DNA from: Echinicola shivajiensis
GTDB lineage: Bacteria > Bacteroidota > Bacteroidia > Cytophagales > Cyclobacteriaceae
Reading direction: 5' to 3'
Length of the DNA: 64,000 nt
Assembly: GCF_018642165.1 (NCBI RefSeq)
Contig: NZ_JAHHZM010000001.1
Coordinates: 124,001 to 188,000, forward strand
The notes beneath the pieces were generated by a model. That model worked only from the letters and a program-made list of their open reading frames with translations, searched no databases and had not been told where the DNA came from. A program made the translations under genes and the position numbers. Positions 18,232 to 26,474 of the stretch are shown one piece after another; within the stretch, counting starts at the first letter, position 1; every line of letters begins with the position of its first letter.

Positions 18232-18576
18232 TTAAGAAGGTTTAGGTGTTGACTTTTCCCTTTCCACCACCTGACAGAAAGGTTGCTTTGATAGCAGGTC
18301 CAATTGGATATTGGATGGGACCAATAACTTCCCGTCCTCGAAACGGGGCGTTTCGATCTTTTGGTAAACACGGGCATATTCCTGAAAGGCCTGACAGAGT
18401 TCCTGCTCTGTATAGGCACTATCCTCTACCGGACTATTTATCTTTCCTATTCCATTCTTCCTTCTGGCCAATAGTTTAGGGCCATACAATACAGTCAGGA
18501 CAATCGCATAGTACAGGAAAAGAAATACAGGTAAAGCCCTCCAAAAATCAGGTCCAGTTATTATCCCATCGATCAT
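18232..18576 (-). CDS. First gene of tra operon, small membrane-anchored protein
   Basis: 114 residues. One N-terminal helix (ALPVFLFLYYAIVLTVLYG, about 14-32) and a hydrophilic cytoplasmic tail with no recognised motif. It begins the tra operon and is 2 nt from traE, so it is very probably a transfer gene (TraD/TraC-like position), but I do not recognise the family. No further homology can be claimed. Confidence 0.65.
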   Translation of the reverse strand: MIDGIITGPDFWRALPVFLFLYYAIVLTVLYGPKLLARRKNGIGKINSPVEDSAYTEQELCQAFQEYARVYQKIETPRFEDGKLLVPSNIQLDLLSKQPFCQVVEREKSTPKPS

Positions 18577-18587
18577 ATCCTATTTGG

Positions 18588-18604
18588 TTTGATGATGCAT
18601 CAAA
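18588..18604. promoter_or_regulatory. Perfect inverted repeat just upstream of the tra operon
   Basis: TTTGATG-ATG-CATCAAA, 7-bp arms with a 3-bp spacer, lies 12-28 bp before the first tra start codon. A second dyad (TACCC/GGGTA, 18640-18654) lies further upstream. The position suits an operator for repression of transfer, but no binding protein can be assigned from sequence. Confidence 0.35.
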
Positions 18605-18683
18605 TCTCAAAAAGGCAGGATTAAAAAATTCACCAGTTATACCCTACTGGGGTAAAAATTAATATTGTCAAACAGTAATCTTT

Positions 18684-18707
18684 TAAAAAAAAGGCTCCTA
18701 GCCCTTC
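18684..18707 (-). terminator. Short terminator overlapping the end of the membrane-protein gene
   Basis: On the minus strand AAGGGCT-AGG-AGCCTT with one bulged G overlaps the stop codon and is followed by eight T in total. It is a small hairpin, and it would separate the upstream gene from the tra operon. Confidence 0.4.
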
Positions 18708-19273
18708 TGCAAATAGTCCTCAATACTGATGACTTTCTGGATGGAATGAACACCACTTTTTTTATCCTTGTACCTAAATTTACTGCTGATTAACAAATGT
18801 CTGGCTTCCTTGGGTATGGCGAGGGGTAGGCTTATTTGCTGCTCAGTTTGGGCGTCCACGTAAAAGTATTTCCAATATCTTGGCAACCAATAGATATTCT
18901 TTTGGTCGAATTCCTTGATTTTTAAAGTATTCGGGAAATTTAAAAGATAGAGATCTTCAGAACAGGGCTGTCCATGTTCTCCCTTGCAGGGCACGCGCGT
19001 ATGGTTGCTCAAGCCATTTTTTAAATCTTTGTCTGTAAGGTACCGGATTTTTAGAATAAATGAATCTGTCCGGATATAATGCCTGACCTGCCCCTTGTTT
19101 TCAATATTGGCTGTGAATTCAAACAGCCAGGATTCATGGTTCTGGTCAAACAGCTTGGCCTCCAGATTGAATACTGTTTTGGGATACCGGTCCCTCTTCA
19201 AGTAAAAGTTATATACTACCCATGCACCACCAATGATGACAAAAATCAATTCGATATGATCCAAATATTCCAT
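18698..19273 (-). CDS. Hypothetical single-pass membrane protein
   Basis: 191 residues from the ATG at 19273 (MEYLDHIELIFVIIGGAWVVYNFYL). An upstream TTG start at 19324 would add 17 residues but has no support. One N-terminal helix (about 8-25) precedes a soluble beta-rich domain (WLFEFTANIENKGQVRHYIR, then SLPLAIPKEARHLLISSKFRYKD). I do not recognise the family. It sits between rteC and the tra operon on the same strand as both, so it may be part of the element's control or surface functions. Confidence 0.65.
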   Translation of the reverse strand: MEYLDHIELIFVIIGGAWVVYNFYLKRDRYPKTVFNLEAKLFDQNHESWLFEFTANIENKGQVRHYIRTDSFILKIRYLTDKDLKNGLSNHTRVPCKGEHGQPCSEDLYLLNFPNTLKIKEFDQKNIYWLPRYWKYFYVDAQTEQQISLPLAIPKEARHLLISSKFRYKDKKSGVHSIQKVISIEDYLQKG

Positions 19274-19340
19274 TGGTAAAGGGGCCGAATTCCATAAAAA
19301 ACATCTACTATTAAATTTAACCAATACGCCACATAAATAA

Positions 19341-19360
19341 AATACCCCTATTATGGTATT
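19341..19360 (-). terminator. Putative rteC terminator with the AAATAAAATACCCC motif
   Basis: On the minus strand AATACC-ATAATAGG-GGTATT is followed by TTATTT, 22-41 bp after the rteC stop. The block shares 14 identical bases (AAATAAAATACCCC on the plus strand) with the hairpin at 26187, which also follows a minus-strand operon. Confidence 0.4.
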
Positions 19361-19381
19361 TAATTGAATACCAACGCGATT

Positions 19382-20212
19382 TCACAGCCCATCAGCCTCC
19401 TCCATATAGCCCTCTAGCTTTTCTTTTAATGCATCCAAAAACAAAGTCCTTCCCTTTTTACGTAACCGGATTTCCTGAAATACCCGATAGATATCTCCTA
19501 CCTTGGCTCCAATCAATTGCTCCAAGGTTTGGGCCACTTCCTTCAATTCAGCCTGACCATGGTTGAATACCCCAGCTACTTTAAGGGCATAGATCAGTTC
19601 CACCAGCTGCACCTTTTGCCCTGTCCATTTGAGTTTAGGCTGTTCATTTTCCATTTGTGGTGAGCCCAATTTTTTAAGCTCATCCTCCAGGTATTTCACC
19701 AAGCTCTCATAAGCCTTGAATTTTGCAAATCTATAACTCCCGATGGTCTCAAACCGACTGTCCCGATGAACAATAGGCCTATGTGTGATAAAGGGAATGT
19801 CCTCGACATCCCGCAAAAACAACCATTGGTCAAGGGATGATTTCCCCAGCTGATAATAGGTATATACATAATGGTGCTTTTTGAAATGCTTTTTTATTAG
19901 GGTACGCTGTTGTTCCATTTCCAAAGCCTTTTTTTCATCATTTTCCAAGAGATGGTTATGGATATGAAAAATTTCCCGGTAATAGATTTGTAGGGATTCA
20001 AAGGCTGGTTTGATATCCTTGAAGAACTTTATTTCACTTTCAGTATCATTAAAATTATTCGCTATCACATAATCCTTTAAATCCACCATGATTTGATTGA
20101 TATAGGTATAAATAGCTTCAGCCTCTCTTATAGTGGAAAAATGATTCCTTTTAATCCCCTCAATATAGGTGCACATTTCTTGGTATTTCTGCTGATAATA
20201 TTCATTCATCAT
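19382..20212 (-). CDS. rteC: RteC-family regulator of conjugative element
   Basis: 276 residues, all-helical. RteC hallmarks: the N-terminal helical region with FFKDIKPAFESLQIYYREIFHIHNHL, the central FFKDIK/KKHHYVYTYYQLGKSSLDQWLFLRD block and the C-terminal helix-turn-helix-like LKWTGQKVQLVELIYALKVAGVFNHG. In CTnDOT, RteC activates the excision genes after tetracycline induction through RteA/RteB. No rteA/rteB is seen here; a divergent LytTR regulator lies 219 bp away instead. Two adjacent ATG codons make the exact start uncertain by one residue. Confidence 0.9.
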   Translation of the reverse strand: MMNEYYQQKYQEMCTYIEGIKRNHFSTIREAEAIYTYINQIMVDLKDYVIANNFNDTESEIKFFKDIKPAFESLQIYYREIFHIHNHLLENDEKKALEMEQQRTLIKKHFKKHHYVYTYYQLGKSSLDQWLFLRDVEDIPFITHRPIVHRDSRFETIGSYRFAKFKAYESLVKYLEDELKKLGSPQMENEQPKLKWTGQKVQLVELIYALKVAGVFNHGQAELKEVAQTLEQLIGAKVGDIYRVFQEIRLRKKGRTLFLDALKEKLEGYMEEADGL

Positions 20213-20431
20213 CTTAAAAGTTTATTTAATAATGGAAAAACATTTAGTGTATGAACATAAAATTATCGGAACTGATCGTTAGTTTTTCGAGTATATATAG
20301 ACAAAATCGATGAAGTATGATTAATTCCCTCTGAAGTACTTGCTGCTTGGAATGGAATATAAATGGCTTAGGTACCTATTGTTGTCATCTTCATCATTCA
20401 GGGAAATTTTTAAAACTTAATAGGGAATTTT

Positions 20432-21226
20432 GTGGCTAGAATTCAATACCCATTCAATGATGTTTATTTCAGAATATCACTGTCTGCAGCCTATGCCTTA
20501 TTTCTATGCATTCAAAAGGCTTTCTTAAGTGGGTATATCGGCCTTCATTACTCAGAAGCATTAATAAATTTCTGCCTTTATACCCTGCTTTGCTTTCTCC
20601 TTATGGAGCTCATATTAAGGGTAACCTTACATCTCGACAAGGTCAGTGATTGGCGGTCAAGGCCCTTTACCAGAACATTCAGTCAATTGTTCCTTGGGCT
20701 GGCCTGTCCTCTTTTGCTAGAACTCTACCTGGCCAAGCTGGTCCGGGCCTATTTCCCCAATATTCTCCTGGACAAAGGAGGATTTTCTTATCCACAAATA
20801 AGCATATTTGTACTTTTGGTCAACCTCTATTATACCTGCCTCTACCTCATAGACCTGAAGACAAGTAATCACTTAAGCGAAAGGAAGGCCAGGAATATTT
20901 TGGTGGTTCATTCTGGGCATAAAAACATCCCCTTACAACAATCCAAAATCAGTCATATTCTCCGCGTAGGGGAACTGGTGCAGGTTATTACTTACGATCA
21001 AGAAAAATATACTTGCAATTATAGTTTAGATGACCTTGAAGTAATCCTGGATGAGCATGATTTCTTTAGGGCCAACCGTCAAACTATTGTCAATTATAAT
21101 GCCTGCAGACATTTTGAACCTGCTGAGTATGGAAAATTAAAACTGGAACTAATTCCAAAATCTCCCCAGCCAATAACTATCAGTCAGAAAAGGGTAAAAG
21201 CATTTAGAAAATGGATCAATCAATGA
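20432..21226 (+). CDS. LytTR-family transcription regulator with membrane N-terminus
   Basis: 264 residues from a GTG start (preceded by AGGGA at good spacing; no in-frame ATG nearby). The N-terminal half has about four membrane helices (SLSAAYALFLCIQKAFLSGYI, ALINFCLYTLLCFLLMELIL, LFLGLACPLLLELYL, ISIFVLLVNLYYTCLYLI). The C-terminal half is a LytTR DNA-binding domain (ILRVGELVQVITYDQEKYTC, then SLDDLEVILDEHDFFRANRQTIVNYNA). It could sense a membrane signal and act directly on DNA without a kinase. Divergent from rteC, it is a candidate controller of transfer. Two direct repeats follow the gene. Confidence 0.88.
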   Translation: MARIQYPFNDVYFRISLSAAYALFLCIQKAFLSGYIGLHYSEALINFCLYTLLCFLLMELILRVTLHLDKVSDWRSRPFTRTFSQLFLGLACPLLLELYLAKLVRAYFPNILLDKGGFSYPQISIFVLLVNLYYTCLYLIDLKTSNHLSERKARNILVVHSGHKNIPLQQSKISHILRVGELVQVITYDQEKYTCNYSLDDLEVILDEHDFFRANRQTIVNYNACRHFEPAEYGKLKLELIPKSPQPITISQKRVKAFRKWINQ

Positions 21227-21271
21227 AAAACAGCTATTCTTCGAGAAGAAATAAGTGGTAAAATCTACAAG

Positions 21272-21331
21272 TTATATGCAATTAAATATAAAATCGTACT
21301 ACTTTATTGAATTATATGCAATTAGATATAA
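21272..21331. repeat. Pair of 20-bp direct repeats downstream of the LytTR gene
   Basis: TTATATGCAATTAAATATAA (21272-21291) and TTATATGCAATTAGATATAA (21312-21331) differ at one base and start 40 bp apart, close to four helical turns. LytTR proteins bind paired direct repeats, so an autoregulatory site is possible, though it is placed after the gene. Confidence 0.6.
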
Positions 21332-21469
21332 TACGATAGAATAAAACCTCCCTATATCCTCTTACATATAGTTCATTAAAATTTATATTGCATAAAACCT
21401 CAATGTTCCCTCTATATCTCCTCTTCACTCCCTCTAAAATACCCTTCCCAAAAGTAATACGAATCTGTT

Positions 21470-21519
21470 GTCCTGCCAGCTGAGCTGCAGGACCACCTAA
21501 AACTGAGTCTCTGACTCAG
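21470..21519. repeat. Two adjacent palindromes in the intergenic region
   Basis: GTCCTGC/GCAGGAC (21470-21493) with an inner AGCT dyad, and CTGAGTC/GACTCAG (21503-21519, loop TCT) stand side by side. They look like a REP-type intergenic element rather than a terminator, since no T run follows. Confidence 0.5.
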
Positions 21520-21691
21520 CTACTTTTATCCTTCATTCCAATGCAATCTCATCTCCAACAGTCAACACACTTTACTCCCTTACCGAACTCCCCTCCCAAT
21601 TCACAATTCCCCAATCCCCCGATTCGACACTTCAACAATTAACCGATTAAACTTCCCTCCCCCCCTTCTCCCTTACATCTTTCTACCATAT

Positions 21692-21751
21692 ACCTAGGGG
21701 ATGTCTTGGGGATACGTTACCTACAGGTAAATTAATTCTTGAAAATATTAT
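21692..21751. repeat. Left copy of a 60-bp direct repeat flanking a 4.7-kb module
   Basis: The block beginning TACCTAGGGGATGTCTTGGG and ending in AAATTAATTCTTGAAAATAT recurs at 26409-26468 with only a few mismatches and in the same orientation. The two copies bracket the small membrane ORF, DinB-like, VOC and helicase genes. Confidence 0.75.
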
Positions 21752-21801
21752 ACTTTTCAACAATCTAAAGACACCTATAATATCTGGAATGGGAATTAAA
21801 A

Positions 21802-21975
21802 ATGCCCAAGATATTTAGGCGAAGTGGTATACTTTGCCTAGCCGGAGCACCTTATCTGATTTCGGTCGGACTAATAGCAATAAGCCTGATAATATTGATA
21901 GGAAACTCTGGCAATTTATATGGAAAAAATAAAAGTATTGATCAATTAGCTAATTCATCAAGCCTCGAGAATTAA
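21802..21975 (+). CDS. Possible small membrane peptide
   Basis: A 57-codon frame with ATG at 21802. Basic start (MPKIFRRSG), one strong hydrophobic helix (YLISVGLIAISLIILIG) and a polar tail with KNKSIDQLANSSSLEN. Size and topology suit a small membrane or toxin-like peptide, but no family is recognised and the frame is short enough to arise by chance. It is isolated, about 190 bp before the DinB-like gene. The rest of the 21.23-22.16 kb stretch shows repeats and no other supportable gene. Confidence 0.3.
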   Translation: MPKIFRRSGILCLAGAPYLISVGLIAISLIILIGNSGNLYGKNKSIDQLANSSSLEN

Positions 21976-22165
21976 CTTTAAACATACCTTACCCAATACA
22001 GAGGACTCCACTGATTTACAATAGCAGCTCTTCAAAAACAAAATAAAAATAAGCTAATGATACTACCTGTCAATTTCTGATAGATGCTTTTGATTAAGCA
22101 AAATAAAGATAATAATATTACCTGCTTAACGTTTTAAGCTATCCACTAACCAAACACCCAATAAA

Positions 22166-22627
22166 ATGAATAATACACATACAATGAAACAGTTTTTTAA
22201 AGAATTATTTGAATACAGTCATTATTCCAACCAAAAGTTATCAGATATTTTCATTGATAAACCTGACAAAACATCTGAAAAAGCAGTTAAGTTGTTTAAT
22301 CATCTTTTAAATGCGCACCAAATATGGAACAACAGAATTAAGCCTGAACAACCGACCTTTGATGTTTGGGAATTGCACGACACGAAAGACTTGAAGAGCA
22401 TTGACAAAATAAATCTCGAACATTCATTACAGATCCTTGACAAATTTGACTTAAACGAAAATTTCATCTACAAAAACACGAAAGGTCAAATATTCGATAA
22501 CAGTATTCAGAATATTTGTTTTCATATCATTAACCACTCGACATATCACAGAGGGCAAATCGCAACGGAATTTAGGCTGCATGGACTTGAACCTTTAGTT
22601 ACTGACTATATCCTTTACAAGCGATAA
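22166..22627 (+). CDS. DinB-family metalloenzyme (DUF1572-like thiol-dependent four-helix protein)
   Basis: 153 residues. A four-helix DinB fold with the metal-binding His triad visible: His in LFNHLLNAHQIWNNRI (about 46 to 52) and the pair in FHIINHSTYHRGQI (about 128-135). These proteins are often thiol-dependent S-transferases or detoxification enzymes; they are not the DinB polymerase. A second Met at residue 7 is a possible start. Lower G+C than the tra genes, consistent with independently acquired cargo. Confidence 0.85.
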   Translation: MNNTHTMKQFFKELFEYSHYSNQKLSDIFIDKPDKTSEKAVKLFNHLLNAHQIWNNRIKPEQPTFDVWELHDTKDLKSIDKINLEHSLQILDKFDLNENFIYKNTKGQIFDNSIQNICFHIINHSTYHRGQIATEFRLHGLEPLVTDYILYKR

Positions 22628-22757
22628 TTTGGTAAATTATCGTAATACGTTACGTAACCCGTATTATCAAAAAACACATCTACAATCAGTTCAAGATAAA
22701 TAGATAATTTTCGATTTATGTAAGACCGACATATCCAGCAATTTTTTCAAGATCCAC

Positions 22758-23210
22758 CTATTTCTCATGTAGTTGTTCTGCCAATCCAACTAAAAGTCCT
22801 TCAACCCCTCGAATGTAGCACAGCCGATACATATCTTCATATTGAACCACTTCGCCAATGAGTTCTGCACCTTGCTTTGTAAGTCTAGCTACCAACTCAT
22901 CAATATTCTCAACTTTGAACATAACTCTTAGATAACCAAGAGAATTTACAGGTGCTGTCCGATGGTCTGAAATAGGAGATGGTCTTAGAAAGCGTGAAAG
23001 CTCAAGCCTACTGTGTCCATCGGGCGTAACCATCATAGCAACTTCTACGGATTGATTTCCAAGGCCAGTTACTTGTCCAGCCCACGCACCCTCAACCATT
23101 CCTCGGCCTTCAAGTGCCAATCCTATCTCCGAGAAGAAAGATATTGCATCATCAAGGTTTTCTACAACGATACCGACGTTGTTCATTTCAAGCAATTTAC
23201 TTTTAGTCAT
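22758..23210 (-). CDS. VOC-family (glyoxalase/bleomycin-resistance-like) protein
   Basis: 150 residues, with two beta-alpha-beta-beta-beta repeats: NNVGIVVENLDDAISFFSEIGLALEGRG at the N-terminus and LRVMFKVENIDELVARLTKQGAELIGEVVQYEDMYRLCYIRGVEGLLVGLAE at the C-terminus. The latter carries the metal-binding Glu region of glyoxalase folds. Substrate unknown: lactoylglutathione-type, antibiotic-binding and dioxygenase roles are all possible. Likely a small resistance or detoxification cargo gene with the convergent DinB-like gene. Confidence 0.88.
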   Translation of the reverse strand: MTKSKLLEMNNVGIVVENLDDAISFFSEIGLALEGRGMVEGAWAGQVTGLGNQSVEVAMMVTPDGHSRLELSRFLRPSPISDHRTAPVNSLGYLRVMFKVENIDELVARLTKQGAELIGEVVQYEDMYRLCYIRGVEGLLVGLAEQLHEK

Positions 23211-23259
23211 CTTTTTTCACTTTCATTTTTTAGTTTGATTCCTGTTCAGTATAGCTATG

Positions 23260-23478
23260 TTAGCCCATAATGATCTCATCTGTTTGCGAGTTAATTAAAT
23301 AGGCGATTTGTGCCATATAAGTGGCAACCTGTACGAAGGTTTGATAGGTAAATTGATCTTGATTTAACTCCTGAACCACACATTTCCTAATCCGCTCATA
23401 GAGGTTCGCTTTTTGAATTGTTTTTTTTTGCCGAGTGCTGCGGCCTATTCTTAGGCTGGCTACTAGTTTGTCATAGCT
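23260..23478 (-). pseudogene. Open 72-codon segment in frame after the helicase stop, no start codon
   Basis: Immediately after the helicase TAA the same frame stays open for 72 codons to TAA at 23260-23262. Its translation is protein-like (for example NLYERIRKCVVQELNQDQF, then YQTFVQVATYMAQIAYLIN), but there is no ATG, GTG or TTG near its beginning. It may be the decayed C-terminus of a longer helicase, a remnant of another gene, or a gene broken at the run of nine A. No family recognised. Confidence 0.4.
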
Positions 23479-26016
23479 TTAGTTTCTTTGTATATCAGCC
23501 AACTTATTCATCAATATCTCTTTCTCATTACTGCCATTAGTTGTAAAACGAAGTAAAGGTAAACCGTACTTTTCCAAAATCGTGTTTTTCATTTTATCTC
23601 GTTTCGCCTGACGTGTACCTTCTTTATGATAGCCATAACCATCCACTTCTACTGCCAGAACAGGATACTTGCTAAGTTTATTATAAATTAAAAAATCCAG
23701 ATGCGTCATTGGATGTGTGGCATAATCTAATTCCTGGGCATTTAGTAAGGAATAATCTCTGATTAAATGCCTTACAGAAAGATGTAAAACAACCCCATAT
23801 TTGGAAAAACTATCAATCGACAATACCTCCTTTATCAAAGCATACATTAGATTTTCACTATCAAATAGTGAAACCCTGCCACTTTTTTTTATTATCCCTG
23901 CTCGTTTAACTTCAAATCCTTTGTACAAATAATCAAATATGGAGCTGAGCTCGCTTTCGGTAACCGTAAAATTGTTGTATTCTATATACCTAATTAAGTC
24001 TGTGATATTATTATCCTTAAGACTTTCATTGCCATTTATGACTACGATAAGCTGTTTAATTGCACGAGAGACAGCCACATTTAGACGATTGGGATTATCG
24101 GTAAAGTCAGATATTTCATTATCAACCGTGGATAATATGATTACCTCATTTTCTCTACCTTGAAATTTATCTACCGTATCTGCCTTTACTTGCGTTTCGT
24201 GGAAGGCCTTTTGCAATTCATTGGTTTGATTCCGATATGGAGTAACAATCCCCAAATCAATGGATTCAAGACGCTCCTTTGGTATGATTTCATGCTTTAT
24301 TATATCAATCTGTCTTTGATTCATTCTTTCCCTGGCATGATTTCCTGGAGCTGTTTTATACACCACAAGTGGTTGACGATCAGTTTTTGATTCCGTGTGA
24401 ACAATCAACTGATTATCGTAAAATTTCCTATTACAAAACTCTATGATTTTGGAGTGGCATCGGTAATGTTCTCTCAAGAGAGTTTTTGGCACATTGGGGA
24501 ACACCGCTACGATAGAAGACAATAAGCTGTGCGTTGAATAACGATAATGCTCTGATAAATCACTTTCCTCAAATACTCGGTCTGTCTTTATTTGCATTTC
24601 ACCATCCACCACATTTGGCAATTGTTTTAGGTCACCAACGATGACAGCTTTCTTGGCACAGGATAAGGCAAGAGCTCCTGTCGCCAAATCAACTTGGGAG
24701 GATTCATCCATGATCAAATAATCATAGGAAATATCATCTGATAAGCTTTGCCTCAAAGAGTAGGTCGTACTCATGATAACAGGATAATCTTTTATAAAGG
24801 TGGATGACTTTGATCGCAATTCATTAATTACATACCCATCTCTTTTACGATTACCATACCTGTTATATAAATCAGCTTTAAAAAGTTGCATTGAAAGCAT
24901 TGTATATTCTTTCATTTTTTCATCAAACGAAAATCTCCTTAAAGCAACTTCCAATGATTTTTCTCTTTCTTCTAATTCTCCAATCCGAGTAGGGTAATAT
25001 TTTAGCTGACATGTTAGAATTATTTGGCTAAAAGAATATCTGTAGAAAGTCTTATCCCTAATACCAAATTTTAAACGATAAATCAATCGTTTAATCCATC
25101 CGATGTTTTTCTTCCTTTGATTTTCAATGGATAGCCACAAATCAAGTAGTTGATTAGAACTAATGTTATTCCTAAAATAGGAAGACAGGTCTATTTCATC
25201 CTTGTAAGTATTTTTAAAGTGAAGGTATTCATTGTTAATGTTATCAAGCTCTTGTTTTAATAAGGCCAATTCATTCTTTTTAGAAAGATATTCCTTCAAG
25301 CTACCAAAAAGTGAAAGCGAGCGCTTTTTAATTTTTTCTGTTTGTTTCTCAGATAATTTAAAAACGGATAAATCTGGGAAATCAGATTGGCTTTCAATGA
25401 AATCCTTTTTGTTTTGAGAGTTGCCAAGGAGGGCAGCAATAAATCCAAGACCATTCTTTTCAAGCTTTTCATAAACATTTTTTGTCGCAGAATTATTGCT
25501 TGAGACAATTGCAACACTCTGCCCATTCATAACGGCATTGGCAATAATATTCAAAATGGTCTGGGTCTTACCTGTGCCAGGAGGCCCTTCTATGACCGAT
25601 AATGAATGTGAAAAGGCATTATTAACAGCATCACTTTGACTGATATTAAATCCAAATGGAAAAAAATCTATTGACCGAAAACTACCATTTTCTTCAGGGA
25701 TCTTTCTGTTTAAATAATTTGACAAAATACAATCCTTAGGCAAAAACGAAATGTCATTATAGCTTTTGGCAAGTATATTATTTCCTTCTTTTGTCTTTAA
25801 TCCAACAGTCGTTGCGATCCTTTTTAAGTAATCAAAGATGTTCTTTGCTTTGTCCTCGCTTAGGGCAGTCTTAACTATTTTAATCCTGCTACTATTATAA
25901 GTGTACTCCTTATTTCCTTTTTTGAACAGTATAGAGCATTTGTCTCCATGATCACGAAAAGAAGTTATTTGATCAGATCTTTCCTTACCATCAATATATA
26001 TCAATTCTCTTTTCAA
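23479..26016 (-). CDS. SF1 helicase fused to a C-terminal nuclease domain
   Basis: 845 residues. Walker A GPPGTGKTQTILNIIA (about 143-158), Walker B MDESSQVD with the following GDLKQLPNVV, a long helical insertion (about 230-380), and UPF1/DNA2-like C-terminal motifs TVDKFQGRENEVIILST and NRLNVAVSRAIKQLIVV. The last 110 residues carry a PD-(D/E)xK-type pattern, HLDFLIYNKLSKYPVLAVEVDGYGYH, with the AKRDKMKNTILEKYGLPLLRF tail of DUF2726/DUF559-like nucleases. The start is TTG (no upstream ATG in frame). Next to restriction genes, it is a plausible anti-phage helicase-nuclease; that role is inference. Confidence 0.87.
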   Translation of the reverse strand: MKRELIYIDGKERSDQITSFRDHGDKCSILFKKGNKEYTYNSSRIKIVKTALSEDKAKNIFDYLKRIATTVGLKTKEGNNILAKSYNDISFLPKDCILSNYLNRKIPEENGSFRSIDFFPFGFNISQSDAVNNAFSHSLSVIEGPPGTGKTQTILNIIANAVMNGQSVAIVSSNNSATKNVYEKLEKNGLGFIAALLGNSQNKKDFIESQSDFPDLSVFKLSEKQTEKIKKRSLSLFGSLKEYLSKKNELALLKQELDNINNEYLHFKNTYKDEIDLSSYFRNNISSNQLLDLWLSIENQRKKNIGWIKRLIYRLKFGIRDKTFYRYSFSQIILTCQLKYYPTRIGELEEREKSLEVALRRFSFDEKMKEYTMLSMQLFKADLYNRYGNRKRDGYVINELRSKSSTFIKDYPVIMSTTYSLRQSLSDDISYDYLIMDESSQVDLATGALALSCAKKAVIVGDLKQLPNVVDGEMQIKTDRVFEESDLSEHYRYSTHSLLSSIVAVFPNVPKTLLREHYRCHSKIIEFCNRKFYDNQLIVHTESKTDRQPLVVYKTAPGNHARERMNQRQIDIIKHEIIPKERLESIDLGIVTPYRNQTNELQKAFHETQVKADTVDKFQGRENEVIILSTVDNEISDFTDNPNRLNVAVSRAIKQLIVVINGNESLKDNNITDLIRYIEYNNFTVTESELSSIFDYLYKGFEVKRAGIIKKSGRVSLFDSENLMYALIKEVLSIDSFSKYGVVLHLSVRHLIRDYSLLNAQELDYATHPMTHLDFLIYNKLSKYPVLAVEVDGYGYHKEGTRQAKRDKMKNTILEKYGLPLLRFTTNGSNEKEILMNKLADIQRN

Positions 26017-26186
26017 TCCAGGTTTATTTTTGAGGGGATTTAGACTTTTCGATCATATGAAATAATTTTGACTTTTAGCCTGATATAACTGAAAATCAAC
26101 GATTTGAAAAAATCGCTTAATTAATACTTGAGGATCCTATGGTTAAAAGTCCTCCTTAAAACTAAACAATCCCCAAAACAAATAAA

Positions 26187-26204
26187 ATACCCCACATGGG
26201 GTAT
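26187..26204 (-). terminator. Palindromic terminator between hsdR and the helicase gene
   Basis: ATACCCCAC/ATGGGGTAT hairpin; on the minus strand it is followed by TTTATTTG. It lies about 270 bp after hsdR. About 55 bp around it (26150-26204) align without gaps to 40514-40568, where an identical-style hairpin follows the XRE gene. Confidence 0.5.
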
Positions 26205-26408
26205 ACTAGGCATGGGAGCATCCATAGGGGGACGAGCGTAAAGAAAACAGTCAGTGACTTTTTTTAGCGAGTAGCCAGCTTGCAGGGCAGCCCTTTTCCC
26301 CCTCCAAAAACACCAAATAAAATTTGGACGTTCCCTAGACCTTCCCTAGACGTCTCCTCGGTGTTCCCTCTATGTCTCCTCTTTACTACTACTTAGTACT
26401 TCCCTTAT

Positions 26409-26468
26409 AGATACCTAGGGGATATCTTGGGGATACGTTACCTTCAGGTAAATTAATTCTTGGAAATA
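26409..26468. repeat. Right copy of the 60-bp direct repeat
   Basis: Begins TACCTAGGGGATATCTTGGG and ends just 6 bp from the hsdR stop. Direct repeat of 21692-21751, offset 4717 bp. Nearby TTCCCTCTATGTCTCCTCTT (26364-26383) also resembles 21404-21423, so the similarity extends upstream in broken form. Confidence 0.75.
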
Positions 26469-26474
26469 TACAAT

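Noticed and set aside
17919-18419. Long alternative frame (166 codons) on the minus strand
   Set aside because: It overlaps traE and the first tra gene completely in another frame; the proteins in those frames match known tra families.
21227-21751. CRISPR array
   Set aside because: The repeats are too few, unevenly spaced and palindromic, with no spacers of regular length and no cas genes.
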